In this document: in pieces, positions 43,254 through 52,117 of the stretch
Layout of the letters: every line of letters starts with the position of its first letter
Position numbering within the stretch: position 1 is the first letter of the stretch
Assembly (NCBI RefSeq): GCF_040678635.1
Contig: NZ_JBFATZ010000007.1
Coordinates: forward strand, 124,001-188,000
Length of the DNA stretch: 64,000 bases
From: Thermopolyspora sp040678635
Lineage (GTDB): Bacteria; Actinomycetota; Actinomycetes; Streptosporangiales; Streptosporangiaceae
Direction of reading: 5' to 3'
Made by a program: the position numbers and the translations under genes
The notes under the pieces: generated by a model
Database searches by the model: none
Seen by the model: only the letters and a program-made list of their open reading frames with translations
What the model was told of the DNA's origin: nothing

Positions 43254-44771
43254 ATGGCCGACTTCGTCGGAGCAGTCGATCAGGGCACCACCAGCACCCG
43301 CTTCATGATCTTCGATCACGGGGGCAACGAGATCGCGCGGCACCAGCTCGAACACCAGCAGATCCTGCCCCGCGCCGGCTGGGTCGAGCACAATCCGGTC
43401 GAGATCTGGGAGCGCACCCGCGCGGTCATCGAGACCACCCTGGGCAGGGCCCGGCTCACCCACGCCGACCTGGCCGCGCTCGGCATCACCAACCAGCGCG
43501 AGACCACCGTCGTCTGGGACCGGCTCACCGGCAGGCCGTACTACAACGCGATCGTCTGGCAGGACACCCGCACCGACCGCATCGCCTCCGCCCTCGACCG
43601 CGACGGCCGCGGCGACGTGATCCGCCGCAGGGCCGGGCTGCCGCCGGCGACGTACTTCTCCGGCGGCAAGATCCAGTGGATCCTGGAGAACGTCGAGGAG
43701 GTGCGCCGGGCCGCGGAGGAGGGGCGGGCGCTGTTCGGCACCACCGACACCTGGCTGCTGTGGAACCTCACCGGCGGGGTGGACGGCGGCGTGCACGTCA
43801 CCGACCCGACCAACGCCAGCCGCACCATGCTGATGGACCTGGAGACCCTCGACTGGGACGACGAGCTGCTGTCGTTCTTCGGCATCCCCCGGTCGATGCT
43901 GCCCGAGATCCAGCCCTCCTCCAACCCGTCCCTGTACGGCGTCACGCGTCCGGGCGGCCCCCTCGGCGGCGAGGTGCCGCTCGCCGGGGACCTCGGCGAC
44001 CAGCAGGCGGCGACCGTGGGCCAGGTGTGCTTCGCGCCGGGCGAGGCCAAGAACACCTACGGCACCGGCAACTTCCTGCTGCTCAACACCGGCGACGAGC
44101 CGGTCCGATCGCGCAGCGGGCTGCTCACCACCGTCTGCTACCGCTTCGGCGACGACAAGCCCGTGTACGCCCTGGAGGGATCGATCGCCGTCACCGGCTC
44201 GGCCGTCCAGTGGCTGCGCGACCAGCTCGGCATCATCTCCAGCGCGCCGCAGAGCGAGATCCTCGCCCGCCAGGCCGACGACAACGGCGGCGTCTACTTC
44301 GTGCCGGCGTTCTCCGGCCTGTTCGCCCCGTACTGGCGCAGCGACGCGCGCGGCGCGATCGTCGGACTGTCCCGCTTCAACACCGCCGCGCACATCGCTC
44401 GGGCCACCCTGGAGGCGATCTGCTACCAGTCCCGGGACGTGGTGGAGGCGATGCGCGAGGACTCCGGCGTCACCCTCGACGTGCTGCGCGTGGACGGCGG
44501 CGTCACCGCCAACGAGCTGTGCATGCAACTCCAGGCCGACATCCTCGGCGTGCCGGTGTCCCGGCCCGTCGTGGCCGAGACCACCGCCCTGGGCGCCGCC
44601 TACGCCGCCGGGCTCGCCGTCGGGTTCTGGCGCTCCACCGACGACCTCAAGCGGAACTGGAACGAGGACCGGCGCTGGACCCCGACCTGGAGCGACGAGC
44701 GGCGCGAGGAGGGCTACGCGGGCTGGAAGAAGGCCGTCACCCGCACGCTCGACTGGGTCGACGTCGACTAG
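43254..44771 (+). CDS. glpK: Glycerol kinase
   Basis: This 505-residue FGGY-family kinase phosphorylates glycerol to glycerol 3-phosphate, trapping it after uptake. ATG 43254 has AGAGGAGACG upstream. Marks: phosphate loop GAVDQGTTSTRFMIFDHGG, substrate region THADLAALGITNQRETTVVW, NTYGTGNFLLLNTG, and the FGGY signature region GVYFVPAFSGLFAPYW. Full length. No glpD is in the window. Confidence 0.96.
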   Translation: MADFVGAVDQGTTSTRFMIFDHGGNEIARHQLEHQQILPRAGWVEHNPVEIWERTRAVIETTLGRARLTHADLAALGITNQRETTVVWDRLTGRPYYNAIVWQDTRTDRIASALDRDGRGDVIRRRAGLPPATYFSGGKIQWILENVEEVRRAAEEGRALFGTTDTWLLWNLTGGVDGGVHVTDPTNASRTMLMDLETLDWDDELLSFFGIPRSMLPEIQPSSNPSLYGVTRPGGPLGGEVPLAGDLGDQQAATVGQVCFAPGEAKNTYGTGNFLLLNTGDEPVRSRSGLLTTVCYRFGDDKPVYALEGSIAVTGSAVQWLRDQLGIISSAPQSEILARQADDNGGVYFVPAFSGLFAPYWRSDARGAIVGLSRFNTAAHIARATLEAICYQSRDVVEAMREDSGVTLDVLRVDGGVTANELCMQLQADILGVPVSRPVVAETTALGAAYAAGLAVGFWRSTDDLKRNWNEDRRWTPTWSDERREEGYAGWKKAVTRTLDWVDVD

Positions 44772-44906
44772 ACGTCGATTGGCGACGGCCGGCGCGCGAC
44801 GGGCGTCGGCGAATGATTAATTTTCAACCATTCTCCTCGTGGTGCCGATGGTGTCCGCTACGATCTCGGTTTGTCAAGAATGATCACTATTTGGCAGAAG
44901 CGAGAC

Positions 44907-45857
44907 ATGTCGGCTACTGAGGGTGATGGTGAGGTTCGGGTGCGCGGAAGGCGCCACGTCGACGTGAACCCGGAAATCAGCACGAGACCGGACACGGCAG
45001 GGATCCCCGCGGTCGCCGACGGCGGTGACGGCGGTGACGGCGGGAGCGTCGTCAGCCTGCTCGAACGCGCCGGATCGGTCGTGGTGCCGATCGCCGTCGG
45101 TCTGTACGCGCTGCTGTACTTCGGCGTCGAGCAGGTCTACGGGGCGTTCAACGTCACGCCGGAGCAGGTCGGCATCGACCAGGCCACCATGTTCGGCCGG
45201 CTGATGGCCACGATCATCCTGGGCGTTCTGGCGGGCGCGCTGCTTGTCGGCGTCGTCGTCGGGATCGCGTGGCTGATCGATAAGATCACCCTGGGCTACG
45301 CCGGCCGGGGGGTCCGCTACATACGGCAACGCCCCTGGCTTGCGGCGGCGGTGGGCGCGGTGTGGTGCGGCGCGACCTACTGGGGATTCCTCGGCTACCT
45401 GGGCGCGGATGCGGCCTCCAACGCGCTGCGGACCGTGCTCGTCGCGACGATCATCGGCGTGCTCGCCTTCCTCGTGCCGTTCCGGCTGCTGCGCCGCCGC
45501 CCGGTGGGCCGGGCCGGGATGAAGATCGCGGTCGGCGCGCTCACCGGCATCGGACTCGGCTTCCTTTTGGTGGGCCACATGGAGGACTCCGCGGTGCGGG
45601 TCGCCAAGACGGGAGAGGAGAGCTTCACGCTGTCCCTGCTCGGATTCCAGGACCAGTGGGTGATCCCCTTCGAGAACGAGAGCGGCAAGCCGCTGCGCGA
45701 CGGCGGGAAGGTCATGCTGCTGGGGGAGGCCGACGGCGTTTACACCTTCTACGACTGCCGGGCCGCGGAGACGTTCCGGGTCCCGGCCGAGGCGACCGGC
45801 ATCAAGGCGATCAGCCTCCAGCCCGACGCGAAGGAGCGCGTCTGCGCGGCCCGGTGA
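44907..45857 (+). CDS. Membrane protein of unknown function
   Basis: This 316-residue protein has about five membrane segments: residues about 50-75, 95-120, 145-165, 180-200 and 220-235. A hydrophilic beta-rich C-terminal domain follows (EESFTLSLLGFQDQWVIPFE then AAETFRVPAEATGIKAISL). ATG 44907 is preferred (GAAGCGAG site); ATG 44880 is possible. A TACGAT -10 box lies at 44857-44862. Upstream, an imperfect A/T-rich hairpin (44811-44833) may end the glp transcript. I do not recognise the family. Confidence 0.78.
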   Translation: MSATEGDGEVRVRGRRHVDVNPEISTRPDTAGIPAVADGGDGGDGGSVVSLLERAGSVVVPIAVGLYALLYFGVEQVYGAFNVTPEQVGIDQATMFGRLMATIILGVLAGALLVGVVVGIAWLIDKITLGYAGRGVRYIRQRPWLAAAVGAVWCGATYWGFLGYLGADAASNALRTVLVATIIGVLAFLVPFRLLRRRPVGRAGMKIAVGALTGIGLGFLLVGHMEDSAVRVAKTGEESFTLSLLGFQDQWVIPFENESGKPLRDGGKVMLLGEADGVYTFYDCRAAETFRVPAEATGIKAISLQPDAKERVCAAR

Positions 45858-45897
45858 CCGGCCGCGCCGCCCGCAGCCCCCGGCGATCGGGAGGCGG

Positions 45898-46992
45898 TCA
45901 GAAGCGGCCGAGCCGGTGGGCCAGCGCCAGCAGCAGGTACGGCACCGCGGCCACGGCGATCAGCGGTCCCGGCCCCGCCCACGCCGAGCCCAGCCCGTAG
46001 GAGGCGTAGGCGGTCACGGCGGCCACGTCGGAGGCGAACCCGGCCATCGAGGAGACCGTCGCCCGGGAGTCGTCGCCGATGCGCTCCTGCAGCCGGGCCT
46101 CGGCCGACGCGATCGCCCACCGCAAGACCCCGAAGGCGGCGGCGACGAGCACCATCGCCGCCGGCGTCCCGGCGAGCGCCCCCGCCGCCAGGCACAGCGC
46201 CGCCACGGCGAGGGCCGCCGCCTCCCACCGCGAGCCGCGCCCGGCCAGCCAGCCGCCCACCGCCTCCCCCGCGGTGATCAGCAGGATCACCAGCGGCACC
46301 GCGGCCTCCGCGACCCCCGTGGACAGCGCCAGCAAAGGGAGGTACTCGTCCACGGAGGTGACGCCCATGAGCACCGACACGTACACCAGGGCCCGCCGTA
46401 CCGGCGGCGTGCGCCGCACCTCGGCGAGGCCCGCGCGCAGCGTCCGGAGGTAGGAGCCGACCGCCGTCCGCCCGTCCTCCCCGCCGCCGCCCTCCCCGTC
46501 GTTGCGGTCGCGCGACTCCGGGAACGACCGGCCTATCGCGGCGGCGACCAGCATGGTGGCCACGCTCGCCGCGCCCAGGGCCGGATAGCCGCCCACGGCC
46601 AGAACCGGCGCCGCCACCGCCGTCGCCAGCAGGAAGGCGGTCGTGCGCACCGCCGTGGCCCTGCCCATCACCCGCGCGTACGACCCGGCCGCCCCGGCGC
46701 GGTCCAGCTCCTCGTAGACCAGCGCCTCCAGCGACCCCGACACCAGGGCGCCGCCGATCCCCCACAGCACGAACCCCGCGGCGAAGGCCGGATACGAGGG
46801 GAACGCCACCCACAGCGCGAACCCCGCTCCGGTCACCAGCGGCCCGGCGGCGATCAGCCGGCGGCGCGAGAACACGTCCGCCCACACCCCGGACGGCAGC
46901 TCCGCCGCGAACGAGGTCACCGACCACACGATGAACAGCGAGGAGATCTCCGCCGCCGACAGCCCGGTGGTGGTGAACAGCACCGCGTACAC
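45898..46992 (-). CDS. MFS transporter, start codon unclear
   Basis: The frame encodes a 364-residue (from GTG 46992) major facilitator with about ten to eleven spans and the cytoplasmic loop WADVFSRRRLIAAGP after span two. Before GTG 46992 the frame still encodes convincing family sequence, RRLYAYAFFEEFVLLYP, normally the first span, but from there back to the in-frame stop there is no ATG, GTG or TTG. The only near-start codon is ATC at 47049. Either a rare start is used or a frameshift (natural or sequencing) removed the start; the +1 frame has a GTG near 47080 followed by ATLILIR. Substrate unknown. Confidence 0.8.
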   Translation of the reverse strand: MYAVLFTTTGLSAAEISSLFIVWSVTSFAAELPSGVWADVFSRRRLIAAGPLVTGAGFALWVAFPSYPAFAAGFVLWGIGGALVSGSLEALVYEELDRAGAAGSYARVMGRATAVRTTAFLLATAVAAPVLAVGGYPALGAASVATMLVAAAIGRSFPESRDRNDGEGGGGEDGRTAVGSYLRTLRAGLAEVRRTPPVRRALVYVSVLMGVTSVDEYLPLLALSTGVAEAAVPLVILLITAGEAVGGWLAGRGSRWEAAALAVAALCLAAGALAGTPAAMVLVAAAFGVLRWAIASAEARLQERIGDDSRATVSSMAGFASDVAAVTAYASYGLGSAWAGPGPLIAVAAVPYLLLALAHRLGRF

Positions 46993-47319
46993 CGGATACA
47001 GCAGGACGAATTCCTCGAAGAACGCGTAGGCGTAGAGCCTGCGCGCGATTCCGGCTCCGGATGAGGATCAATGTCGCCACGTCACGCCTTGGACACTACC
47101 CGCGAGGCGGGCGGAGCGCACCCGGGTTTTCTCCTGACCGGAATCACGGAGTCTTATGGACGGTTGGCCCTGGTGATGCCGGGGTGATGCCGGTTATCTC
47201 CTTGTCGGTGACGTGTGGTGGGATTCGGCTGTGACGATGTTCGTGAGCCGCCGAAATTCGCCCTCGCCGGAGGGCTGGCCTAAGCTGCCTCTTATAAGTG
47301 GACTCAGGAGGGGACGCCG

Positions 47320-48309
47320 GTGCTGAAGGACTCATTCGGCCGGGTGGCGACGGATCTGCGCGTCTCCCTCACCGACCGGTGCAACCTGCGCTGCTCGTAC
47401 TGCATGCCGCCGGAGGGGCTGCAGTGGCTGCCCAAGCCCGAGCTGCTCACCGCCGACGAGATCATGCGGCTGGTGACCATCGGGGTCGAGCGGCTGGGCA
47501 TCACCGAGGTCCGCTACACCGGCGGCGAACCCCTGCTGCGCCGCGAACTCGTCGAGATCGTCCAGCGGACCGCCGCGCTCACGCCACGCCCCCAGGTGTC
47601 CCTCACCACCAACGGCATCGGCCTGGAACGGCTCGCCGCCCCGCTGGCCGAGGCCGGGCTCGACCGCGTCAACGTCTCCCTCGACACGCTCGACCGCGAC
47701 GTCTTCATCCGCCTCGCCCATCGGGACCGGCTCGCCGACGTCCTGTCCGGTCTTGAGGCCGCCCACCGGGCCGGGCTGGCGCCGGTGAAGGTCAACACGG
47801 TGCTCATGCGCGGCGTCAACGACCACGAGGCCGCCGCGCTGCTGCGCTACGGGATGAAGCACGGCTACCAGCAGCGCTTCATCGAGCAGATGCCGCTCGA
47901 CGCCCAGCACGGCTGGAAGCGCGAGGACATGGTGACCGCCGACGAGATCCTGGCCATGCTCGGCAAGGAGTTCGACCTCACCCCGGCCGACCCCCGGGAG
48001 CGCGGCAGCGCCCCGGCCGAGCTGTTCCTGGTGGACGGCGGCCCGTACAGGGTCGGCGTGATCGGCTCGGTGACCCGGCCCTTCTGCGGCGCCTGCGACC
48101 GCGTCCGCCTCACCGCCGACGGCCAGATCCGCAACTGCCTGTTCGCCCGCGAGGAGTCCGACCTGCGTACGGCGCTGCGCTCGGGCGCGTCCGACGAGGA
48201 GCTCGCCGAGCGCTGGAAGGCGGCGGTACGCGGCAAGCGCCCCGGCCACGGCATCGACGATCCGACGTTCCTCCAGCCCTCCCGGCCGATGTCGGCCATC
48301 GGCGGCTGA
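47320..48309 (+). CDS. moaA: GTP 3',8-cyclase, molybdenum cofactor biosynthesis
   Basis: This 329-residue radical SAM enzyme starts molybdopterin synthesis from GTP. GTG 47320 has a strong AGGAGGGG site. The first cluster is DRCNLRCSYCMPPEG, GGEP appears as YTGGEPLLRRE, and the C-terminal second cluster as FCGACDRVRLTADGQIRNCL. The end ...SAIGG keeps the Gly-Gly tail needed for catalysis. A TAAGCT -10 box lies at 47281-47286. A DUF6457 gene follows in the same direction, a common pairing. Confidence 0.96.
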   Translation: MLKDSFGRVATDLRVSLTDRCNLRCSYCMPPEGLQWLPKPELLTADEIMRLVTIGVERLGITEVRYTGGEPLLRRELVEIVQRTAALTPRPQVSLTTNGIGLERLAAPLAEAGLDRVNVSLDTLDRDVFIRLAHRDRLADVLSGLEAAHRAGLAPVKVNTVLMRGVNDHEAAALLRYGMKHGYQQRFIEQMPLDAQHGWKREDMVTADEILAMLGKEFDLTPADPRERGSAPAELFLVDGGPYRVGVIGSVTRPFCGACDRVRLTADGQIRNCLFAREESDLRTALRSGASDEELAERWKAAVRGKRPGHGIDDPTFLQPSRPMSAIGG

Positions 48310-48393
48310 GTGAGGACTGAGTGAGGCCGCGACCCGGCACCGGCGATAATGATCGACAATTACTGCCAACCAGCGACGAGCAACGGAGCCGCC

Positions 48394-48651
48394 GTGAACG
48401 TGCTTGAGGAGTGGACCGCCCTGGTCTGCAAGGAACTCGGCATCGACCCCGCCCGCCTGGACCGCGACGCGATCCTCGGCGTCACCAAGGACGTCGCCCA
48501 CGGCGTCGCCCGCCCGGCCGCGCCCCTCACCGCCTACCTGCTGGGCCTCGCCCAAGGCGCGGGGACCGCGCCGCAGGACGCGGCCGCGCGTCTGTCGGCC
48601 CTGGCCGCGAACTGGGGCAAGGCCACCGAGGAGACGATGAAGGACGCCTGA
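48394..48651 (+). CDS. DUF6457 small protein
   Basis: This 85-residue helical protein has GTG 48394 (VNVLEEWTALVCKELGID) with a GGAG site; an ATG at 48349 would add 15 atypical residues. The pattern LDRDAILGVTKDVAHGVARP and AAPLTAYLLGLAQG is typical of DUF6457, which travels with molybdenum-cofactor genes. A role as helper of MoaA/MobA is inferred from neighbourhood only. Confidence 0.82.
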   Translation: MNVLEEWTALVCKELGIDPARLDRDAILGVTKDVAHGVARPAAPLTAYLLGLAQGAGTAPQDAAARLSALAANWGKATEETMKDA

Positions 48652-48655
48652 GCGC

Positions 48656-48910
48656 CTAGGCTTCGGGCGCGCGGAGCCGGGCCCGGGTCAGGGCGATGAG
48701 GCCGATGGCGATCCAGGCGATGTTGAGGATCGCCGAGGGCCAGGCCTGGTGATAGCCGGAGTTGGCGGTGAGCGCGACCGCGCCGAGCAGGTTGAGCCCC
48801 TGGAAGGCCGGGCCGTCCGCGGGGATCCGGTTGGCGGAGGCGAGCGCGTAGGCGGCCAGCAGCACGCCGGCGCCGGCCCAGCCGACGACGTCGATCAGGA
48901 TCTCGATCAC
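48656..48910 (-). CDS. Small membrane protein, CBU_0592 family
   Basis: This 84-residue protein has three predicted spans (residues 6-24, 41-55 and 60-77), with the family pattern GVLLAAYALASANRIPADGP then FQGLNLLGAVAL. Function unknown. Its ATG overlaps the stop of the cyclase-family gene (48907) by four bases, so the two are cotranscribed and probably coupled. It converges on the DUF6457 gene with four bases between. Confidence 0.85.
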   Translation of the reverse strand: MIEILIDVVGWAGAGVLLAAYALASANRIPADGPAFQGLNLLGAVALTANSGYHQAWPSAILNIAWIAIGLIALTRARLRAPEA

Positions 48911-49851
48911 GCCTCACCGTCCGCGGGACCGCACAGGGCGTAGGCGCGTACGGGGAAGCTTCCCATGCCCACGACCGGCGGCGGCACGGCGTGGAAGCGG
49001 AAGCCGCTCGGCGGCAGCGCGTCGAGGCCGCGCAGGTGTTCCACGATCGGGACGCCCGCGGCGAGCAGGGTGGTGTGCGCGGGGCGGGTTCCGTCGGCGG
49101 TGTCGTCGATGTTGACCGAGTCGATGCCGACCAGGGCGGCGCCCTGCTCGGCGAGCCAGGCGGCCGCGTCCCTGGTCAGGTACGGGTGGCCGACGCCGTA
49201 CCGCTCGGTGCCGAAGTGCCGGTCCCAGCCGGTGTGGATGAGCACGGCCCGGCCGGCGACGTCATGGGGGAGCAGCGCGGGCCGGTCGATCGCCCGCGCC
49301 GAGGCGCCGGTGACCCGGACCACGACGCCGTCGAGATCGGTCAGCCGGTCGAGGGGGAGGGCCGCGAGATCGACGCCCTCGGCGAACCGGTGGAAGGGGC
49401 TGTCGACGTAGGTGCCGGTGTTGGCGACCATGCTGATGCGGCCGATGCTGAACTCGGTGCCCGGCGCGTAGCCGGCGCGGGAGTCCTGCCGGGTCAGATG
49501 CTCGCCGATCACGGGTCCCGGCAGTCCCGGATAGGTGATCATGCCGTCGCGGATCGGGTGGCTGAGGTCGATCGCACGCACGCCGGAGGCGCCCTTTGGA
49601 GCGTGCCAGGCCCCCTCCTCCGTGGTCCGCCGGGAGCCCTTGTGCGGCTCACGGATGCGCCGTTTGCCTGATATATGCACCTTGTCGACCATGAGCAGGC
49701 CCAGGTGCCGGATGAACAGGTCGGCGAGTTCGTCGTCGTCGATGTCGGCGCGGGGGATGTCCAGCCGGAAATCGCGTACGCGCAGGTCGCCGCCGTTGCC
49801 GAAGGTGACCTCGGCGTCGAGGCCGACCCGCCACTGAACGTTGTCGTCCAT
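48907..49851 (-). CDS. Cyclase-family (kynurenine-formamidase-like) protein with N-terminal extra domain
   Basis: This 314-residue protein has ATG 49851. Residues 1-80 (VGLDAEVTFGNGGDLRVRDF ... HLGLLMVDKV) form a separate small domain that I recall as a stand-alone protein beside cyclase genes. From residue ~95 comes the cyclase fold (VRAIDLSHPIRDGMITYPG). The metal motif HxGTHxDxPxH appears here as NTGTYVDSPFH: Asn and Tyr replace two metal-binding His, so chemistry may differ. An amidohydrolase role on an aromatic or small amide is inferred. It is divergent from a LysR regulator that probably controls it. Confidence 0.85.
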   Translation of the reverse strand: MDDNVQWRVGLDAEVTFGNGGDLRVRDFRLDIPRADIDDDELADLFIRHLGLLMVDKVHISGKRRIREPHKGSRRTTEEGAWHAPKGASGVRAIDLSHPIRDGMITYPGLPGPVIGEHLTRQDSRAGYAPGTEFSIGRISMVANTGTYVDSPFHRFAEGVDLAALPLDRLTDLDGVVVRVTGASARAIDRPALLPHDVAGRAVLIHTGWDRHFGTERYGVGHPYLTRDAAAWLAEQGAALVGIDSVNIDDTADGTRPAHTTLLAAGVPIVEHLRGLDALPPSGFRFHAVPPPVVGMGSFPVRAYALCGPADGEA

Positions 49852-49923
49852 ACCGTCAATGATCAGTGCAACCAAGCTGAAGGACAATCGAGATTTTTTG
49901 AAGCAGCGCTACAGTATGCCTTC

Positions 49924-50883
49924 ATGGAACTTGATCCACGGCGCCTGCGCGTCCTGCGGGCCGTCGCCCTGCGCGGCGGCGTGGTGGACGCGGCGCGACT
50001 GCTGCACCTGACCCCCTCGGCGGTCTCCCAGCAGCTTCACCTGCTCGAACACGAGGTGGGGGTGCCGCTGGTGGATCGCAGCCGCCGCAGGGTGGGGCTC
50101 ACCGCCGCAGGGAAACTGCTGGTCGCCCGCGCCGAGCGGATCGAGCAGGAACTGGTTGAGGCGCGCCGCGAGCTCGCCGAGCTGAGCGGCCGGGTGAGCG
50201 GCCCGGTGGTGATCGCGGGCTTCCTGACCGCGATCGTGCATCTGCTGATTCCGGCGTTGCGCGCGATGTCCGGCACCCACCCCGAGCTGCGGCCCCGGAT
50301 CCTTGAGATGGAGGGCCCCGAGGCGCTGCGCGAGCTGCGCACCGGCGGCGTCGATCTCGTGGTCGCCGAGCACGACGTGGACGGGCCGGACCCGAGCCCG
50401 GACCATCCCGACCTGTTCGCCGAGGCGGTGGCCGACGACGAGTACCGCATCGTCATCCCGGCCGCCTGGACCGCGTCGCACCATTCGATCCGCGACCTGG
50501 CCACCCGGCCCTGGGTCGCCGCCCCCTCCGACACCGCCTGCGGACGCGCCCTGGACCGGCTCGCCACGGCGTACGCGTTCACCCCGGACCGCGCCCATGT
50601 GTGCGTGGAGTTCCCCGTGGTCCTCGCCCTGGTGGCGGCCGGGTTCGGGGCCGCGATCCTGCCCACCCTGGCCCTGGGCACGGGCGCGCCGGAGGGGACC
50701 GCGGCCCTGAGCGCGCCCGTCCCCGGGCGGCGCCGCATCACCGCGCTGCGCCGGGTGTCGCGCTCGGGCCCGGAGCCGGTCGCCGGCGCCCTCGTGGCCG
50801 AACTGCGCGCCGCCGCCGTCCAACTCGGCCTCGCGGCCGACCGGCACACCACCGGTACGACCCGCGGTGGCGCGGGCGTGTGA
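49924..50883 (+). CDS. LysR-family transcriptional regulator
   Basis: This is a 319-residue regulator. The N-terminal helix-turn-helix is GGVVDAARLLHLTPSAVSQQ, followed by the linker helix and an effector domain (VVIAGFLTAIVHLLIPALRA; late GFGAAILPTLALG). ATG 49924 lies nine bases after TACAGT (49910-49915), so the mRNA may be nearly leaderless. The 72-base spacer to the divergent cyclase-family gene is the expected LysR binding site; it is A/T-rich with TGATCA at 49859-49864. Confidence 0.92.
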   Translation: MELDPRRLRVLRAVALRGGVVDAARLLHLTPSAVSQQLHLLEHEVGVPLVDRSRRRVGLTAAGKLLVARAERIEQELVEARRELAELSGRVSGPVVIAGFLTAIVHLLIPALRAMSGTHPELRPRILEMEGPEALRELRTGGVDLVVAEHDVDGPDPSPDHPDLFAEAVADDEYRIVIPAAWTASHHSIRDLATRPWVAAPSDTACGRALDRLATAYAFTPDRAHVCVEFPVVLALVAAGFGAAILPTLALGTGAPEGTAALSAPVPGRRRITALRRVSRSGPEPVAGALVAELRAAAVQLGLAADRHTTGTTRGGAGV

Positions 50884-51046
50884 CGGCGTGGGCGTGTGAA
50901 AGCGGGTGTGTGACGGCGCGGGGAGCGGCGGTGCGGATTCGGCGATCGAAAGCCGGAGAAGACGGAGAGGCGGGCAGGCGGAAAGCCGATGCGAAGTCAG
51001 GGCAAACGGGAAGTCGGGGCGGATGGAAAGCCGGAGGAAAGGAAAG

Positions 51047-51087
51047 GCGGCGCCGGGTGGTTACGGGGGCAAACCACCCGGCGCCGC
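51047..51087. terminator. Strong 16-bp terminator hairpin
   Basis: A perfect inverted repeat (left arm GCGGCGCCGGGTGGTT 51047-51062, right arm 51072-51087) with a 9-nt loop lies between the LysR gene and the convergent DUF3099 gene. Before it, 50884-51046 has GTGTGACGGCG direct repeats and no gene. Confidence 0.8.
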
Positions 51088-51093
51088 TTCATC

Positions 51094-51153
51094 GGTGTTC
51101 CGACGGGGGCCCGGAACACCGGCACCAGCGCTCCGACGGGGGACCAGAGCGCT
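51094..51153. repeat. Pair of hairpins with shared loop sequence
   Basis: Two further stems follow: GGTGTTCC/GGAACACC (51094-51101, 51113-51120) and AGCGCTC/GAGCGCT (51127-51133, 51147-51153). Both loops contain CCGACGGGGG while the stems differ, so it looks like compensated duplication rather than a simple copy. Confidence 0.65.
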
Positions 51154-51199
51154 TGGCTAAACTGTACACCTCCCACCCATGGGATGCGTCAAGAGTTAG

Positions 51200-51523
51200 T
51201 CACGACCCGATCTCGCGTCGATGGCGTGGTATCTCGTTTTGGTTAGCTTCAACCTCGTCCATGGCCGAAAGGTCGGGCGAATTACCCTGCTCGCGTCCGG
51301 CGTTGGCACCGATCACGGCAATGTATGGCAAAAATACCGCGGCGGCGACGAGCAGCGCCTTGACCGGCCAGGGGGCGTTCACGACGACGGCGAGGATGAG
51401 GCAGATCGTCCGGATGCCCATCTGGATCAGATACCGCTTCTCTCTGCGCCCGATGTCCTCGGACAACGAGGGTTTCGCATCCGTGACCTGGTGGACGACC
51501 CGACGACGGCGCCATGACTTCAC
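51200..51523 (-). CDS. DUF3099 membrane protein
   Basis: This 107-residue protein has GTG 51523 chosen for VKSWRRRRVVHQVTDAKPSL, with GGTGGA upstream. A conserved polar start (SEDIGRREKRYLIQMGIR) is followed by two membrane spans (TICLILAVVVNAPW and VKALLVAAAVFLPYIAVIGA) and an acidic tail. This matches the actinobacterial DUF3099 pattern. Function unknown. The open frame continues far upstream without a plausible start. Confidence 0.85.
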   Translation of the reverse strand: MKSWRRRRVVHQVTDAKPSLSEDIGRREKRYLIQMGIRTICLILAVVVNAPWPVKALLVAAAVFLPYIAVIGANAGREQGNSPDLSAMDEVEANQNEIPRHRREIGS

Positions 51524-51617
51524 GTATCCACCGTAAACGTATGGCGGTGTGCTCGATCCCTGCCCCTCACCCGGTGATCCGGTGGCGTACGATCGCGGCT
51601 CGGAACAAGGAGGCACG

Positions 51618-51830
51618 ATGACAGATCGGACGTATCGCGTAACCGAGATCGTCGGAACGTCGCCGGAGAGCATGGAGCAGGCCATCCGCAACGGCATCCG
51701 CCGCGCGGCCCAGACCCTGCGGCACCTGGACTGGTTCGAGGTCACCGAGGTCCGCGGCCAGATCGTCGACGGCGACGTGGCGCACTTCCAGGTCGGCATG
51801 AAGGTCGGCTTCCGGCTGGAGGACGCCTGA
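51618..51830 (+). CDS. Dodecin, flavin-storage protein
   Basis: This 70-residue protein has ATG 51618 after AAGGAGG. It forms dodecameric shells that hold flavin dimers or other cofactors. The sequence YRVTEIVGTSPESMEQAIRN, the flavin-stacking Trp in HLDWFEVTEVRGQI and the end FQVGMKVGFRLED are diagnostic. A TACGAT -10 box lies at about 51587. The longer upstream reading (from 51549) lacks support. Confidence 0.94.
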   Translation: MTDRTYRVTEIVGTSPESMEQAIRNGIRRAAQTLRHLDWFEVTEVRGQIVDGDVAHFQVGMKVGFRLEDA

Positions 51831-52117
51831 CCGGCCGCACCGGGACGCCCGGCGGAACGCGGGCCCGCGGAGAACCGGGAACGCCGGGGCCGGTCCGGGA
51901 CACGCGTCGAGGGAAGCCTGACAACATGATTCCGGCGGGCGACAATCGAACCGTCACCTCTCCGCACCGGAGGGAGCGGCTTCCCGCGTTCCCGGCCCGG
52001 CCGGGGCAGGCGACGGTCAGGCCCTGCCCGTCGCGAGCGACACAAGCAAATGAGGGAGGCGATTCCCCTGCCAGGTGAATCCAGCGGTCCCCTCGCCAGA
52101 TTGGATGGGCGGTGCGC

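Noticed and set aside
51831..52117. Riboswitch upstream of the hypothetical gene at 52118
   Set aside because: I looked for TPP, cobalamin, c-di-AMP and glycine-type consensus blocks and saw none; only G/C-rich short repeats.
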